Assembly (NCBI GenBank): GCA_031552765.1
Contig: JAVBME010000010.1
Coordinates: forward strand, 1-64,000
Direction of reading: 5' to 3'
DNA: 64,000 nucleotides
Source of the DNA: JAVBME01 sp031552765
GTDB lineage: Bacteria > Bacillota > Negativicutes > Acidaminococcales > JAISLQ01
Shown here: positions 42,150 to 50,516 of the stretch, one piece after another
Layout: every line of letters starts with the position of its first letter
How positions within the stretch are numbered: the stretch's first letter is position 1
Notes under the pieces: generated by a model
Told to the model about the DNA's origin: nothing
Databases searched by the model: none
The model's input: only the letters and a program-made list of their open reading frames with translations
Position numbers and translations under genes: made by a program

Positions 42150-43042
42150 TTCTCCTTCGTTATATTGTAGCTTTTCCCGTCCGACTTTATTGTTATCGCG
42201 CCGTCCCTTGAAGTAACGTACATCTTAGCGCCCTCTTTGCGGTAGCGCTCCACGACGTGTTCCTCCGGGAAATTATAATTATTGCCTATACCGCAGCTTA
42301 CCACCACATCTTTTGCCCCCACGGCCTTTATAAAAGCCGTAGTGGAGGAAGTCCCGCTGGCATGGTGCGGAACTTTGAGCACATCGCTTTTAAGCTTGGC
42401 TTTGTCTTTTGCCAGCAGCACTTTTTCCGCCTCTTTTTGTATGTCGCCGGTCAGCAGCATGCTAAAATCGCCTTTTACCAACTTTAGCACAACGCTATTG
42501 TTGTTCAGGTCGCTTGACGTGCCTTCAATAAAAGGCTTTTGCGGCCACAGGACTTCGAGATAGGCCCCGCCGTCCAGTTGGAACTTGTCGCCCGGTTTTA
42601 CCGCGGTAAAGGGTATTTTCTTTTCCTTTACCGTTTTCAGATATTCCAAAAACATCTTACTGGTATGCACCTGGCCGCCATCCAGTACCCTTTTCACCGG
42701 GAAGTTTTTCAGCACCGCATCCATCCCGCCGATATGGTCGCCATGCGGGTGGGTACCCACCAAAAGCGCCAATTCTTTTACCCCTTCCGCTTTCAGGTAG
42801 CGTACCAGGTTCTCTTTTTCCGGCGGTATGCCGCTGTCCACCAGCACCGCATCCTTGCCGCTTTTTATCAATATGGAATCGCCCTGGCCGATATAAAATA
42901 CTTTAACGGTCAAATCCGGGTCTACCGGCATCTCCGGGGCAGGAGCGGGCCAAAAGGTTTTCCAGAGATAAAAAACCGCCAGTACTATAAGCGTCAGCAG
43001 GCTGTATTTTTTATTTTTCACTTGAAAAGCATTCTTTTTCAT
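42146..43042 (-). CDS. ComEC/Rec2-like metallo-beta-lactamase fold hydrolase
   Basis: A 298-residue protein with one N-terminal membrane helix (about 14-30) and an external MBL domain resembling the C-terminal part of ComEC. Metal motif THPHGDHIGGM near 97-107, then LLTGDIQKEAEK, LKVPHHASGTSS and VVVSCGIGNNYNFP (aspartate/histidine ligands). Such stand-alone ComEC-like proteins are suspected secreted or surface nucleases, but the substrate here is unproven. It overlaps DUF3006 and abuts nnr by one base. Confidence 0.9.
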   Translation of the reverse strand: MKKNAFQVKNKKYSLLTLIVLAVFYLWKTFWPAPAPEMPVDPDLTVKVFYIGQGDSILIKSGKDAVLVDSGIPPEKENLVRYLKAEGVKELALLVGTHPHGDHIGGMDAVLKNFPVKRVLDGGQVHTSKMFLEYLKTVKEKKIPFTAVKPGDKFQLDGGAYLEVLWPQKPFIEGTSSDLNNNSVVLKLVKGDFSMLLTGDIQKEAEKVLLAKDKAKLKSDVLKVPHHASGTSSTTAFIKAVGAKDVVVSCGIGNNYNFPEEHVVERYRKEGAKMYVTSRDGAITIKSDGKSYNITKEK

Positions 43043-44589
43043 TAATTAGTCAACAACTTTCTGGCCAGCGGCAATGCCGCCGCCACATCGCCGGCCGCCA
43101 TGCCGATCATGCCGTTTTCCGCGATAATATCGCCAGCCAGGCCGCACAGATATACAGCCACTACAGCCGCCGCACCCGCATCGAGGCCCTGGGCCAGAAA
43201 ACCCGCCACAACACCGGTAAGCACGTCGCCCATACCGGCAGTCGCCATGCCCGGATTGCCGCTGGAATTTATAAAGACTTCACCCGAGGGCAAAGCCACC
43301 ACAGTCGGCGCGCCTTTTAAAACCACTACCGCGCCCCACTGCCCGGCAAACCGCCTGGCAATACGCACTACGCCTTCTTTTTTTATCTCATCCACCGCCA
43401 GGCCGGTCAAACGCGCCATCTCACCGATATGCGGCGTCACTACCGCCAGTTTGCGCGTCTTAGCCAGCACTTCCGTACAACCAGACAGTGCATTGAGCCC
43501 GTCCGCATCCACCACTACCGGGCAATCAACAAGCGGCAACAAACGGCATACCGCCTCCACCGTACCGGCAGAGGTCCCCAGCCCTGGACCTGCCGCTAAA
43601 GAATGGTAAACGCCAAGCTGCCCGGCTATATATTCCATATGCCCGGCCTCCAGCCCATCTTCCGTTTCCGGGCAGCCTTCCACCATCACCTCGGTAAGCT
43701 TGGCCGCCAAAAGTCCGGACACGCTTTGCGGCGTAAACAGCCTCACCAAACCGGCTCCGGCCCGCAAAGCCGCTTCCGAACATAACGCCGCCGCACCGCT
43801 GGTAGACAGCGCACCAGCCAGCACAGCCGTCTTTGCCTCTCCCTTGTGCGCGTCGCGCCGCCGCTGCGGTAAAAGAGCAGTTGCCAATTCCTTGGTTATG
43901 ACAGTCTGCTGGATACAGGCGCCAGCCAAAATATTGCGCGGCAAACCGATAGGCGCCACTATAACTTTGCCGGCATAAGCATTGCCGGGCGAAAGCAACA
44001 GGCCAACCTTTGGCAGGCACAAAGCTACTGTCCGGTCAGCATTCACGGCCTCCCCGCCTACTGCCCCGCTATCGCCGTTCACCCCGCTCGGAACATCGAT
44101 CGACAACACTTTTTTCCCGCTGCGGTTGATAAATTTTATAGCTCTGGCCACCCCGGCCTCGGGCGCGCCGCGCAGGCCGGTGCCCAAAAGTCCGTCCACC
44201 AGGAGGTCGGCGTACATGACATGAACCAATGCGCGGTCCCAGTCTGTTTCGTCTTTAACAAACAACAACTGCACGCCCATATTTTTCAAAATATTAAAGT
44301 TGAGCGCCGCGTCCGGTGTAAACTCAGCGGTTTCGCTAAACAGCATCACCCGCACGGCAAAACCGCTATTGGCAAGGTGCCTCGCGGCTACAAAAGCGTC
44401 TCCGCCGTTATTGCCTTTGCCGGCAAATACGCATATTTTTGCGCCTGCTGGGCATTCGCCTAAAAAAGCCATGACTTCCTGGGCCACCGCCCGGCCGGCA
44501 TTCTCCATCAGTAAAAGCGCCGGCATACCGGCTTCTTCTACCGCACGGCGGTCTATTTCCCGCATCTCTTGTGTAAAAGCCGCTTTCAT
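43042..44589 (-). CDS. nnr: Bifunctional NAD(P)H-hydrate epimerase/dehydratase
   Basis: A 515-residue metabolite-repair enzyme. The N-terminal YjeF_N epimerase domain is about 1-215 (AGRAVAQEV, CVFAGKGNNGGDAFVAARHLA, VDGLLGTGLRG, SIDVPSGVNGDSG); the C-terminal dehydratase of the ribokinase fold is about 225-505 (HKGEAKTAVLAG, LAAGPGLGTS, VVDADGLNAL, VVTPHIGEMARL, GNPGMATAGMGDVLTGVVAG). Together they restore hydrated NAD(P)H. It starts directly after acpS, a frequent pairing. Confidence 0.96.
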   Translation of the reverse strand: MKAAFTQEMREIDRRAVEEAGMPALLLMENAGRAVAQEVMAFLGECPAGAKICVFAGKGNNGGDAFVAARHLANSGFAVRVMLFSETAEFTPDAALNFNILKNMGVQLLFVKDETDWDRALVHVMYADLLVDGLLGTGLRGAPEAGVARAIKFINRSGKKVLSIDVPSGVNGDSGAVGGEAVNADRTVALCLPKVGLLLSPGNAYAGKVIVAPIGLPRNILAGACIQQTVITKELATALLPQRRRDAHKGEAKTAVLAGALSTSGAAALCSEAALRAGAGLVRLFTPQSVSGLLAAKLTEVMVEGCPETEDGLEAGHMEYIAGQLGVYHSLAAGPGLGTSAGTVEAVCRLLPLVDCPVVVDADGLNALSGCTEVLAKTRKLAVVTPHIGEMARLTGLAVDEIKKEGVVRIARRFAGQWGAVVVLKGAPTVVALPSGEVFINSSGNPGMATAGMGDVLTGVVAGFLAQGLDAGAAAVVAVYLCGLAGDIIAENGMIGMAAGDVAAALPLARKLLTN

Positions 44590-44961
44590 TTAGCCCTCCA
44601 GTATCACCTGCGCCACAGCCCACTGTGCGCTATGGCTCAAGGAAATATGAATCCTTTTTATATTTTTTTCTTTTTTTATTTCTGCATAAACTCCTGCTAA
44701 AAAGAGATGCGGACAGCCCTCTTCATCATTTCTTACACTGATGTCGGTAAATACGCCCGTACGAAAGCCGCTGCCCAGCGCTTTAACAAAAGCCTCTTTG
44801 GCTGCAAAACGCGCCGCGTACGACGCGTATTTTTGCCTGCCGCGCCCTTCGCAGTAGCATATCTCGTCCGCGGTAAATACCCGTTCGCGGAAAGCACCTG
44901 TCTCAAGGGCTTTCTTGATGCGCGCAACCTCTACTATATCTATGCCTGTACCAATGAGCAC
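44590..44961 (-). CDS. acpS: Holo-[acyl-carrier-protein] synthase
   Basis: A 123-residue 4'-phosphopantetheinyl transferase that activates ACP. Motifs GTGIDIVEVARI at the start, YAARFAAKEAFVKALG near 48 with the magnesium-binding Glu, and a C-terminal HISLSHSAQWAVAQVI. First gene of the acpS-nnr-MBL-DUF3006-amidase-GerMN run. Confidence 0.97.
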   Translation of the reverse strand: MLIGTGIDIVEVARIKKALETGAFRERVFTADEICYCEGRGRQKYASYAARFAAKEAFVKALGSGFRTGVFTDISVRNDEEGCPHLFLAGVYAEIKKEKNIKRIHISLSHSAQWAVAQVILEG

Positions 44962-45065
44962 GTTTTACCCCCTGACAGATATTATGTTGGATATTCGGCC
45001 ATGCCAGGCGAAAATCCTTTCAAAAATTGTAACATTTCCGTGACATTTAACTTCGGCGCTTGCCC

Positions 45066-46253
45066 TCAGCGGCCGATGAAAAGCTTACCGGGCAACAGCA
45101 AAGCAGTCAACAAGCCTAAAACCGGGCTTAGGCCCAATACGGTCATAACCGCCGGCAGCCCCATACTGTCGGCTATCATGCCCAGTATGGTCGCGCCCAA
45201 GCCGCCCAGCCCTATGCTAAAACCAACAGTAAGCCCAGAGGCCATGCCCACATTGTCCGGCATCATCTCCTGCGCCAGAACCAAAGTAGTGGCAAAAGAA
45301 GACACCAGCGTGCCGCCGGCAATAAATACCACTGCAAGGGCGGCCGCGCCGCTGACGTGAGGAACAAGTAAAATAAGCGGCAAACTGACGGACATAGAAG
45401 TAACTATGACCATCTTCCTGCCCCAGCGGTCGCTCAGGCTAGCGCCGATAAACGTACCCAGCGCGCCGCCCAGGAGAAAGAGCGACACCAGATAGCTGGC
45501 GTATACCGGATTTTCGCCAAGATAGTTTATATAATAAAGCGGTATATAGGTCTGAAGGCCGGTATGTACAGTCGAACGAAAGAAAATAAACAGCAACAGC
45601 ACGCCCAGCATACGCCAGGGAATCCCGGCGCTGGCCGCGCCTTTTTTTTGCGGCAGCTGTTCGGCGGCGGGTGTTACTTTTTTCAGATTGGCCATTATCA
45701 AAACAGTAGTAAACAGCCCTGGCAAAAGAAAATAACTGGTATTTGACATACCGCCGCCTATCTGAGCCAATAAGAACACCATAAATACCGAACCCAGAGA
45801 AAAACCCAAGTTGCCCCCGACGGAAAAAGTACCCATGCTTTTGCCCCGGGAAGAATTTTTGCTTATATAATTTATCGACACAGAAGCCTGCGGATGGAAA
45901 CTTGCGCTGCCCAAACCGTAAGCGACGACAGCCGCCAGCAGCCAATAGTAAGAAGACGCATGCCCGGTAAGCGATATCCCCAGCGAAGCGAGCAAAATAC
46001 TGCCGGGCAACAGCCAAGGCAAATATATTTTATCGGTTATATAGCCAAAAAGCGGCTGGATGATAGACGAAGTAAAATTCTGCACCAGCACGACCACGCC
46101 TATCTGTGTGTAGGTAAGGCCAAAAGACTCCCTGACAAAAGGTAAAAGTATAGGCAGCGCCCCTTGCCCCAGATCTGTCGTCAAATGGCCTAAGGTCACA
46201 AGAAATAACGGCCAGGTCAAAAAACTCTTTTTATCCTGTGTTTCATTTTGCAT
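45066..46253 (-). CDS. MFS transporter, fosmidomycin-resistance (Fsr)-like
   Basis: A 395-residue major-facilitator protein with 12 predicted helices. The start of the first helix, LVTLGHLTTDLGQGALPILLPFVRESFGLTYTQIG, and YGLGSASFHPQASVSI are typical of the Fsr group, and SDRWGRKM is the loop motif of the second half. Such proteins export drugs or small metabolites. I chose ATG 46253 because a likely promoter starts transcription close to 46293, too near the longer frame at 46289; the ribosome site is weak for both. Confidence 0.87.
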   Translation of the reverse strand: MQNETQDKKSFLTWPLFLVTLGHLTTDLGQGALPILLPFVRESFGLTYTQIGVVVLVQNFTSSIIQPLFGYITDKIYLPWLLPGSILLASLGISLTGHASSYYWLLAAVVAYGLGSASFHPQASVSINYISKNSSRGKSMGTFSVGGNLGFSLGSVFMVFLLAQIGGGMSNTSYFLLPGLFTTVLIMANLKKVTPAAEQLPQKKGAASAGIPWRMLGVLLLFIFFRSTVHTGLQTYIPLYYINYLGENPVYASYLVSLFLLGGALGTFIGASLSDRWGRKMVIVTSMSVSLPLILLVPHVSGAAALAVVFIAGGTLVSSFATTLVLAQEMMPDNVGMASGLTVGFSIGLGGLGATILGMIADSMGLPAVMTVLGLSPVLGLLTALLLPGKLFIGR

Positions 46254-46300
46254 TTTACCAACAACACCTGCCCCAAACATTACACACAAAGTATATACCT

Positions 46301-46306
46301 ATTATA
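46301..46306 (-). promoter_or_regulatory. Likely -10 element of MFS gene promoter
   Basis: On the minus strand TATAAT is preceded at 17 bases by TTTATT, a poor -35. The rest of the 285-base gap to the chemoreceptor gene is AT-rich; I found no convincing sigma-28 match there. Confidence 0.4.
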
Positions 46307-46538
46307 GTACATTTTTTCATAATAATAAAACTCGCTTTGCATTTTTCTCTGTTGCTTTAAGACATAGCAAAAGCATTTATGAAACAAGCTGTACAATTAT
46401 TTTTTAGTATTTTATATTTACTATAAAGGAGTTTGTGTTTTTAACGCGAAGTTCTAAATATGTTACACGTAGCATGCGTGGCATAAAATACATCACCCAG
46501 ACGTGTCAGTTGTCTCGGTAAAAATTTGGAGGTAGAGA

Positions 46539-48266
46539 ATGTCTTTAAACAACATCAAAATGCGCAGCAAAATTTTTCTCATTATCGGTATTGCCGCAAT
46601 TATCGCTATCACTATCGGCGGGCTCGGAGCATATTACCTCGACAGAACTACCAAAGCTCTTGAAGACCTTTATAACGATTGCCTCTTGCCTGTAGGTTAT
46701 ATCGGAGACGTAAAAGCAAACATGCAAAAGACAAATGTCGCAACACTATCCATACTACTTGACAACAGCCCGCAAAATATCCAAAAACAGCAAGCGCTTT
46801 TATCAGGCATTTCTAAAAGTACCAATGAATTGATAGAACGATATAAAAAAGCCAACTCTGGTCCTAAAGAAAAAGAACTTTTCCAAAAATTCCTGCAATC
46901 TGTGGGTGAATACCGCATCGCCCGCGACAAAGGATTTAAAATGCTGGAAAGCACAGATCCAACAGCCAAGGAAGCATTTTTAAAATATAACGAAAAAGAA
47001 ATCACGCCCAGATTCGAAACACTAGGCAACGACCTTGAGGCGCTTGCCAAGCACATAACCTTTGTCGCGCAGCGCGAAAAAAATATATATGTAAATAACG
47101 CCACAACGGCTTTTATAATGATTACGGCCATTATATTGGTCGGCCTCATAATCCTCATCAGCTTTGGCGTCCTATTAGCCAGGCACATCACAGGAGTACT
47201 AAGGCATGTCACAGATGTCTCCACGCAAATCGCCGACAATGACCTAAGCGCGACACTGCGCGAAGACCTCTCGTACCGCAAAGACGAATTTGGCGATATG
47301 GGGCGTGCACTCAACAGCATGCAGAAAAATTTGAAGACTATGATCGGAAAACTCAGTTCTATCGCGGAAAACATCGCTGCGTCGAGCCAAGAGCTTACTG
47401 CCGGCGCCGACCAGACTGCAAACGCCTCCGGCCATGTGGCGAAAGCCACGACAAACATCATGCGCCAGACGGAAAAATCTTTAGCGGCGGTAACAGATGC
47501 AGCCAGCATCACCCAGCAAGTAGCCGCATCCCTTGAAGAAGTAGCGGCTACCGCCAGCACCATATCCGGCGCCGCCACAAAAGCCGCCAGCGCCTCCCAC
47601 GAAGGCCGCGAAGCCGTGGAGGTAGCTGTCGCCCGCATCAATGAAGTCGGCGAAAGTACACTCGAAGTCTCCGGCGCAATTATCGACCTCAAAGACTCTT
47701 CCAGCCGCATAGGCGAAATAGTAGAAATGATCACAGGGATCGCCGGTCAGACCAACCTCTTGGCCCTCAATGCCGCCATAGAAGCGGCGCGCGCCGGCGA
47801 ACACGGGCGCGGTTTTGCGGTAGTCGCCGAAGAGGTAAGAAAACTGGCCGAAGAGTCCGGCAAAGCGGCGCAGGAAATCGCCGACCTTATCAATAAAAAC
47901 GGCCAAAGCATACAAAAAACCGTAGAAATGATGGACAAACAAAAAGAATGCGTGACGCGCGGCGTAAGCACCGTAAATGACGCCGGGCAAGCCTTTAATC
48001 AAATCGCCCAGCTTGTCGACTCGCTTTCCGGGGAAGTACAGGATATCAGCAAATCTGTCCAGGAAATGGCAGTAGGCAGCCAGCGTACCGTTGATGCAGT
48101 AAACGATATCGACCGTGGCGCCAGAGAGGTAGCCGGCGAAGTGTCAAACGTGTCAGCCGCGGCCGAACAACAAGCGGCCTCAACCGAAGAGATAGCCGCC
48201 AGCAGCCAAATGCTGGCTAAGATGGCCGAAGACCTTAGAGCCCTCGCCGCGGTATTCAGAATTTAA
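46539..48266 (+). CDS. Methyl-accepting chemotaxis protein (4-helix-bundle sensor)
   Basis: A 575-residue chemoreceptor. Helix about 10-32, a helical periplasmic domain about 33-185 (LYNDCLLPVGYIGDVKANMQKT, the 4HB_MCP pattern), helix about 190-215, HAMP about 215-270 and the cytoplasmic methyl-accepting bundle with AGQTNLLALNAAIEAARAGEHGRGFAVVAEEVRKLAEES at the signalling tip. GGAGG lies before the ATG. The sensor class differs from the Cache receptor at 25.5 kb, so a different ligand is expected. No CheR-tethering tail. It ends in a strong terminator. Confidence 0.95.
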   Translation: MSLNNIKMRSKIFLIIGIAAIIAITIGGLGAYYLDRTTKALEDLYNDCLLPVGYIGDVKANMQKTNVATLSILLDNSPQNIQKQQALLSGISKSTNELIERYKKANSGPKEKELFQKFLQSVGEYRIARDKGFKMLESTDPTAKEAFLKYNEKEITPRFETLGNDLEALAKHITFVAQREKNIYVNNATTAFIMITAIILVGLIILISFGVLLARHITGVLRHVTDVSTQIADNDLSATLREDLSYRKDEFGDMGRALNSMQKNLKTMIGKLSSIAENIAASSQELTAGADQTANASGHVAKATTNIMRQTEKSLAAVTDAASITQQVAASLEEVAATASTISGAATKAASASHEGREAVEVAVARINEVGESTLEVSGAIIDLKDSSSRIGEIVEMITGIAGQTNLLALNAAIEAARAGEHGRGFAVVAEEVRKLAEESGKAAQEIADLINKNGQSIQKTVEMMDKQKECVTRGVSTVNDAGQAFNQIAQLVDSLSGEVQDISKSVQEMAVGSQRTVDAVNDIDRGAREVAGEVSNVSAAAEQQAASTEEIAASSQMLAKMAEDLRALAAVFRI

Positions 48267-48279
48267 AAAGCAATAATGC

Positions 48280-48312
48280 AACCCCGCCTCCGGCTGAGCC
48301 GGAGGCGGGGTT
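48280..48312 (+). terminator. Terminator after chemoreceptor gene
   Basis: AACCCCGCCTCCGGC and GCCGGAGGCGGGGTT form a 15-base-pair stem around loop TGA, followed by TAGTTTAT. Confidence 0.9.
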
Positions 48313-48385
48313 TAGTTTATCCTTCTAGTATACATGGCTGTATGAGAATTTTGCTTGTGCAAAATTTTCTACAACCTCTACTTTG

Positions 48386-49069
48386 TTATGAAAGCATCAT
48401 TTTTTCCAGTTCGAGAGGCGGTATATATTTACCATCTTTATAAGCGCGCATATTGCCGCCGGATATCTCGTCAATAAGCGCGATATGTTTATCTTCGCCT
48501 ATGCGGCCGAATTCAAACTTGATGTCGTAAAGTTCAAGTCCCTTTTTTGCCATTTCATCTTTGACCAGGCGGGCAATTTTTTTCGTGCTGGCTTTTAATA
48601 TTTCGTATTCGTCTTCACTCAATATACCCAGCATCGCTAAAGCGTCTTTAGTGATCGGCGGGTCTTCCCGCCCGTCATCTTTCAGCGTTACTTCGACAAA
48701 AGCGTCTAAAACTGCGCCTTCTTTCACATAATCGCCATAACGGCGCAAAAAGCTTCCTACAGCGCGGAAACGGCATACCACTTCGAGCCCTTTGCCAAAC
48801 AAGGTCGCCGGCCGTACAGTCATAGTAGCTTTTTCCACATCGGCAGACACAAAATGGGTGGGAATCCCTTGCTGGTTGAGTTTAGTAAAAAAGAACTCCG
48901 TAAGTTTGAGACCTGCCCGCCCGGCGCCTTCAATAGTAAGGCCTATAGTATTCGAACCAGGGTCAAACACGCCGTCCGTCCCTGTCACATCGTCCTTGAA
49001 CTGCAAAAGATAGTTGCCGTCGTCAAGAGCATAAACATTCTTGGTTTTACCTGTGTACACAAGTTTCAC
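48386..49069 (-). CDS. purC: SAICAR synthetase
   Basis: A 227-residue phosphoribosylaminoimidazole-succinocarboxamide synthase of purine synthesis. Family features: VYTGKTKNVYAL, FKDDVTGTDGVFDPGSNTIG, LPTHF-like GIPTHFVSADVEKATMTVRP, EVVCRFRAVGSFLRRYG and ALIDEISGGNMRAYKDG. Start is a GTG at 49069 with GAGGTGG upstream; a longer frame adds an unlikely leader. Other pur genes are absent from the window, so purC stands apart, 68 bases after the ChrA pair. Confidence 0.95.
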   Translation of the reverse strand: MKLVYTGKTKNVYALDDGNYLLQFKDDVTGTDGVFDPGSNTIGLTIEGAGRAGLKLTEFFFTKLNQQGIPTHFVSADVEKATMTVRPATLFGKGLEVVCRFRAVGSFLRRYGDYVKEGAVLDAFVEVTLKDDGREDPPITKDALAMLGILSEDEYEILKASTKKIARLVKDEMAKKGLELYDIKFEFGRIGEDKHIALIDEISGGNMRAYKDGKYIPPLELEKMMLS

Positions 49070-49137
49070 AAAACCACCTCGTTTTTTCAAAATACAATTT
49101 ATTATATAACCAAATATCTTATAACGCAAATCTTCTC

Positions 49138-49731
49138 TTACATAAGCAATAAACCGGCAATACCGGTAATGATGATGATGTTTATCGGCCCGACGGCAAA
49201 CTTATGGTGCAAAACAAACGCCGTAATACCGATCATGATGCCCACCGGATTCAAACTGCCCATTATCGCGGCGACACCTGCGGTTTGATTTATTGCCGCG
49301 CCTGTTTTAAGAAAAGCCAGCTTGCCGAAAAAAATCACCGCCGCCAGCATAAAACCTATCACCGCCGGACGAATGCCGCCCATCACCCATTTCAGAGCGT
49401 TGCTGTCGCTTAATTTCTTCAAAGTCCCTGCCACCACGAGCATTATGATAAAGGAAGGCAACGATACGCCGAGAGTAGCGACAAAAGAACCACAGAGAGA
49501 AAACAGCGGGCTACTGTCGCAAACTTTTGCTCCCACATAAGTAGCGGTGTTTACAGCTATCGGCCCCGGCGTCATCTGGGAAATCGTAACGACGCGCGCG
49601 TATTCGGCCGCAGTTAGCCAGCCTTTTACCGTAACTTCTTTTTGGATTATGGAAACCATGGCATAGCCGCCGCCAAACGATACCAAGCCTATCTTGAAAA
49701 AAGAAAAAAACAGCTCAAATAATATCCCCAT
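49138..49731 (-). CDS. chrA: Chromate transporter, half-size ChrA (second subunit)
   Basis: A 197-residue single-domain CHR protein with about six hydrophobic segments. It has the family start FFKIGLVSFGGGYAMVSIIQKEVTVKGWL and the SQMTPGPIAVNTATYVG motif. Half-size CHR proteins work as pairs of homologous subunits of opposite topology; the partner is the gene one base upstream. Family members export chromate, but in anaerobes the natural substrate may be another anion. Confidence 0.9.
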   Translation of the reverse strand: MGILFELFFSFFKIGLVSFGGGYAMVSIIQKEVTVKGWLTAAEYARVVTISQMTPGPIAVNTATYVGAKVCDSSPLFSLCGSFVATLGVSLPSFIIMLVVAGTLKKLSDSNALKWVMGGIRPAVIGFMLAAVIFFGKLAFLKTGAAINQTAGVAAIMGSLNPVGIMIGITAFVLHHKFAVGPINIIIITGIAGLLLM

Positions 49732-49732
49732 A

Positions 49733-50287
49733 TTAACTTACCCGGGCTTTTTGCCGATAATATAAGTATCCCAGCGTTGCCGCTATAGCAACCAGGACTG
49801 CGATATCTACAGCCAAAAGCAGCATCGCGGCAAACCCAGCCGCGGCAAGGATGCGGCCAAAGTTATCTACTACAGCGGTCTTGGCCATCTTTATCGTGGC
49901 CGCCAGAATGAGAGCCGTTATTCCCCCGTTTATGCCGCTGAAGACTTTCGCTACGTAAAAGTTATCGCCCATCGCATCGGTAAATAAAGACGCGATGACG
50001 AAAATAACAATGAAAGACGGCGCCACAGTACCCAGCGTAGCGATAAACGCCCCGGTAAAGCCGCCCAGCTTATAGCCGATCATAGTGGCGGCATTTATGG
50101 CTATCGCCCCCGGCATGGACTGGGAAAGGGCAAATATGTCCGTAATGTCTTTATCTTCTATCCAATGGTACTTGTCGATGAATTCGTTCCTCATAATAGG
50201 TATCATAGCCAACCCGCCGCCAATGGTGAACAGACCTATGCGGAAAAAAGAAGCGAAAATTTTGAACATGCTGGCCGTTGTCTTCAT
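49733..50287 (-). CDS. chrA: Chromate transporter, half-size ChrA (first subunit)
   Basis: A 184-residue CHR-family protein: FFRIGLFTIGGGLAMIPIMRNEFIDKYHWI, ALSQSMPGAIAINAATMIGYKLGG and GAFIATLGTVAPSFIVI mark the domain. ATG 50287 has GAGGTG upstream; the GTG at 50296 does not. It is the first gene of a two-gene chrA pair that reads on towards purC. A single base separates the pair, suggesting stoichiometric expression. The 220 bases up to the divergent GGDEF gene are AT-rich and hold the start regions of both. Confidence 0.9.
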   Translation of the reverse strand: MKTTASMFKIFASFFRIGLFTIGGGLAMIPIMRNEFIDKYHWIEDKDITDIFALSQSMPGAIAINAATMIGYKLGGFTGAFIATLGTVAPSFIVIFVIASLFTDAMGDNFYVAKVFSGINGGITALILAATIKMAKTAVVDNFGRILAAAGFAAMLLLAVDIAVLVAIAATLGYLYYRQKARVS

Positions 50288-50516
50288 GAAACTCACCTCG
50301 CTATCAATGTTAACGGTTATTTGGCGAAAAAACCAGCAAAATCTTTTTCCTTAATTTTTTTGCATTTTACAAGTTAAATAATGCAATTTTGTCATTAATA
50401 TTTTTCATCACTTATTCAGTAAACACAGGATTATTAATATTTATGTCGAATTTAAAGTTTGATAAGCATTGTGTTAAAGAGTAGTATTGTCAAACTATAT
50501 TGTTGGAGGACGGAAG

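Noticed and set aside
50453..50480. Sigma-28 promoter before the GGDEF gene
   Set aside because: TAAAGTTT is a perfect -35, but the expected -10 position reads TGTTAAAG, which does not match GCCGATAA.
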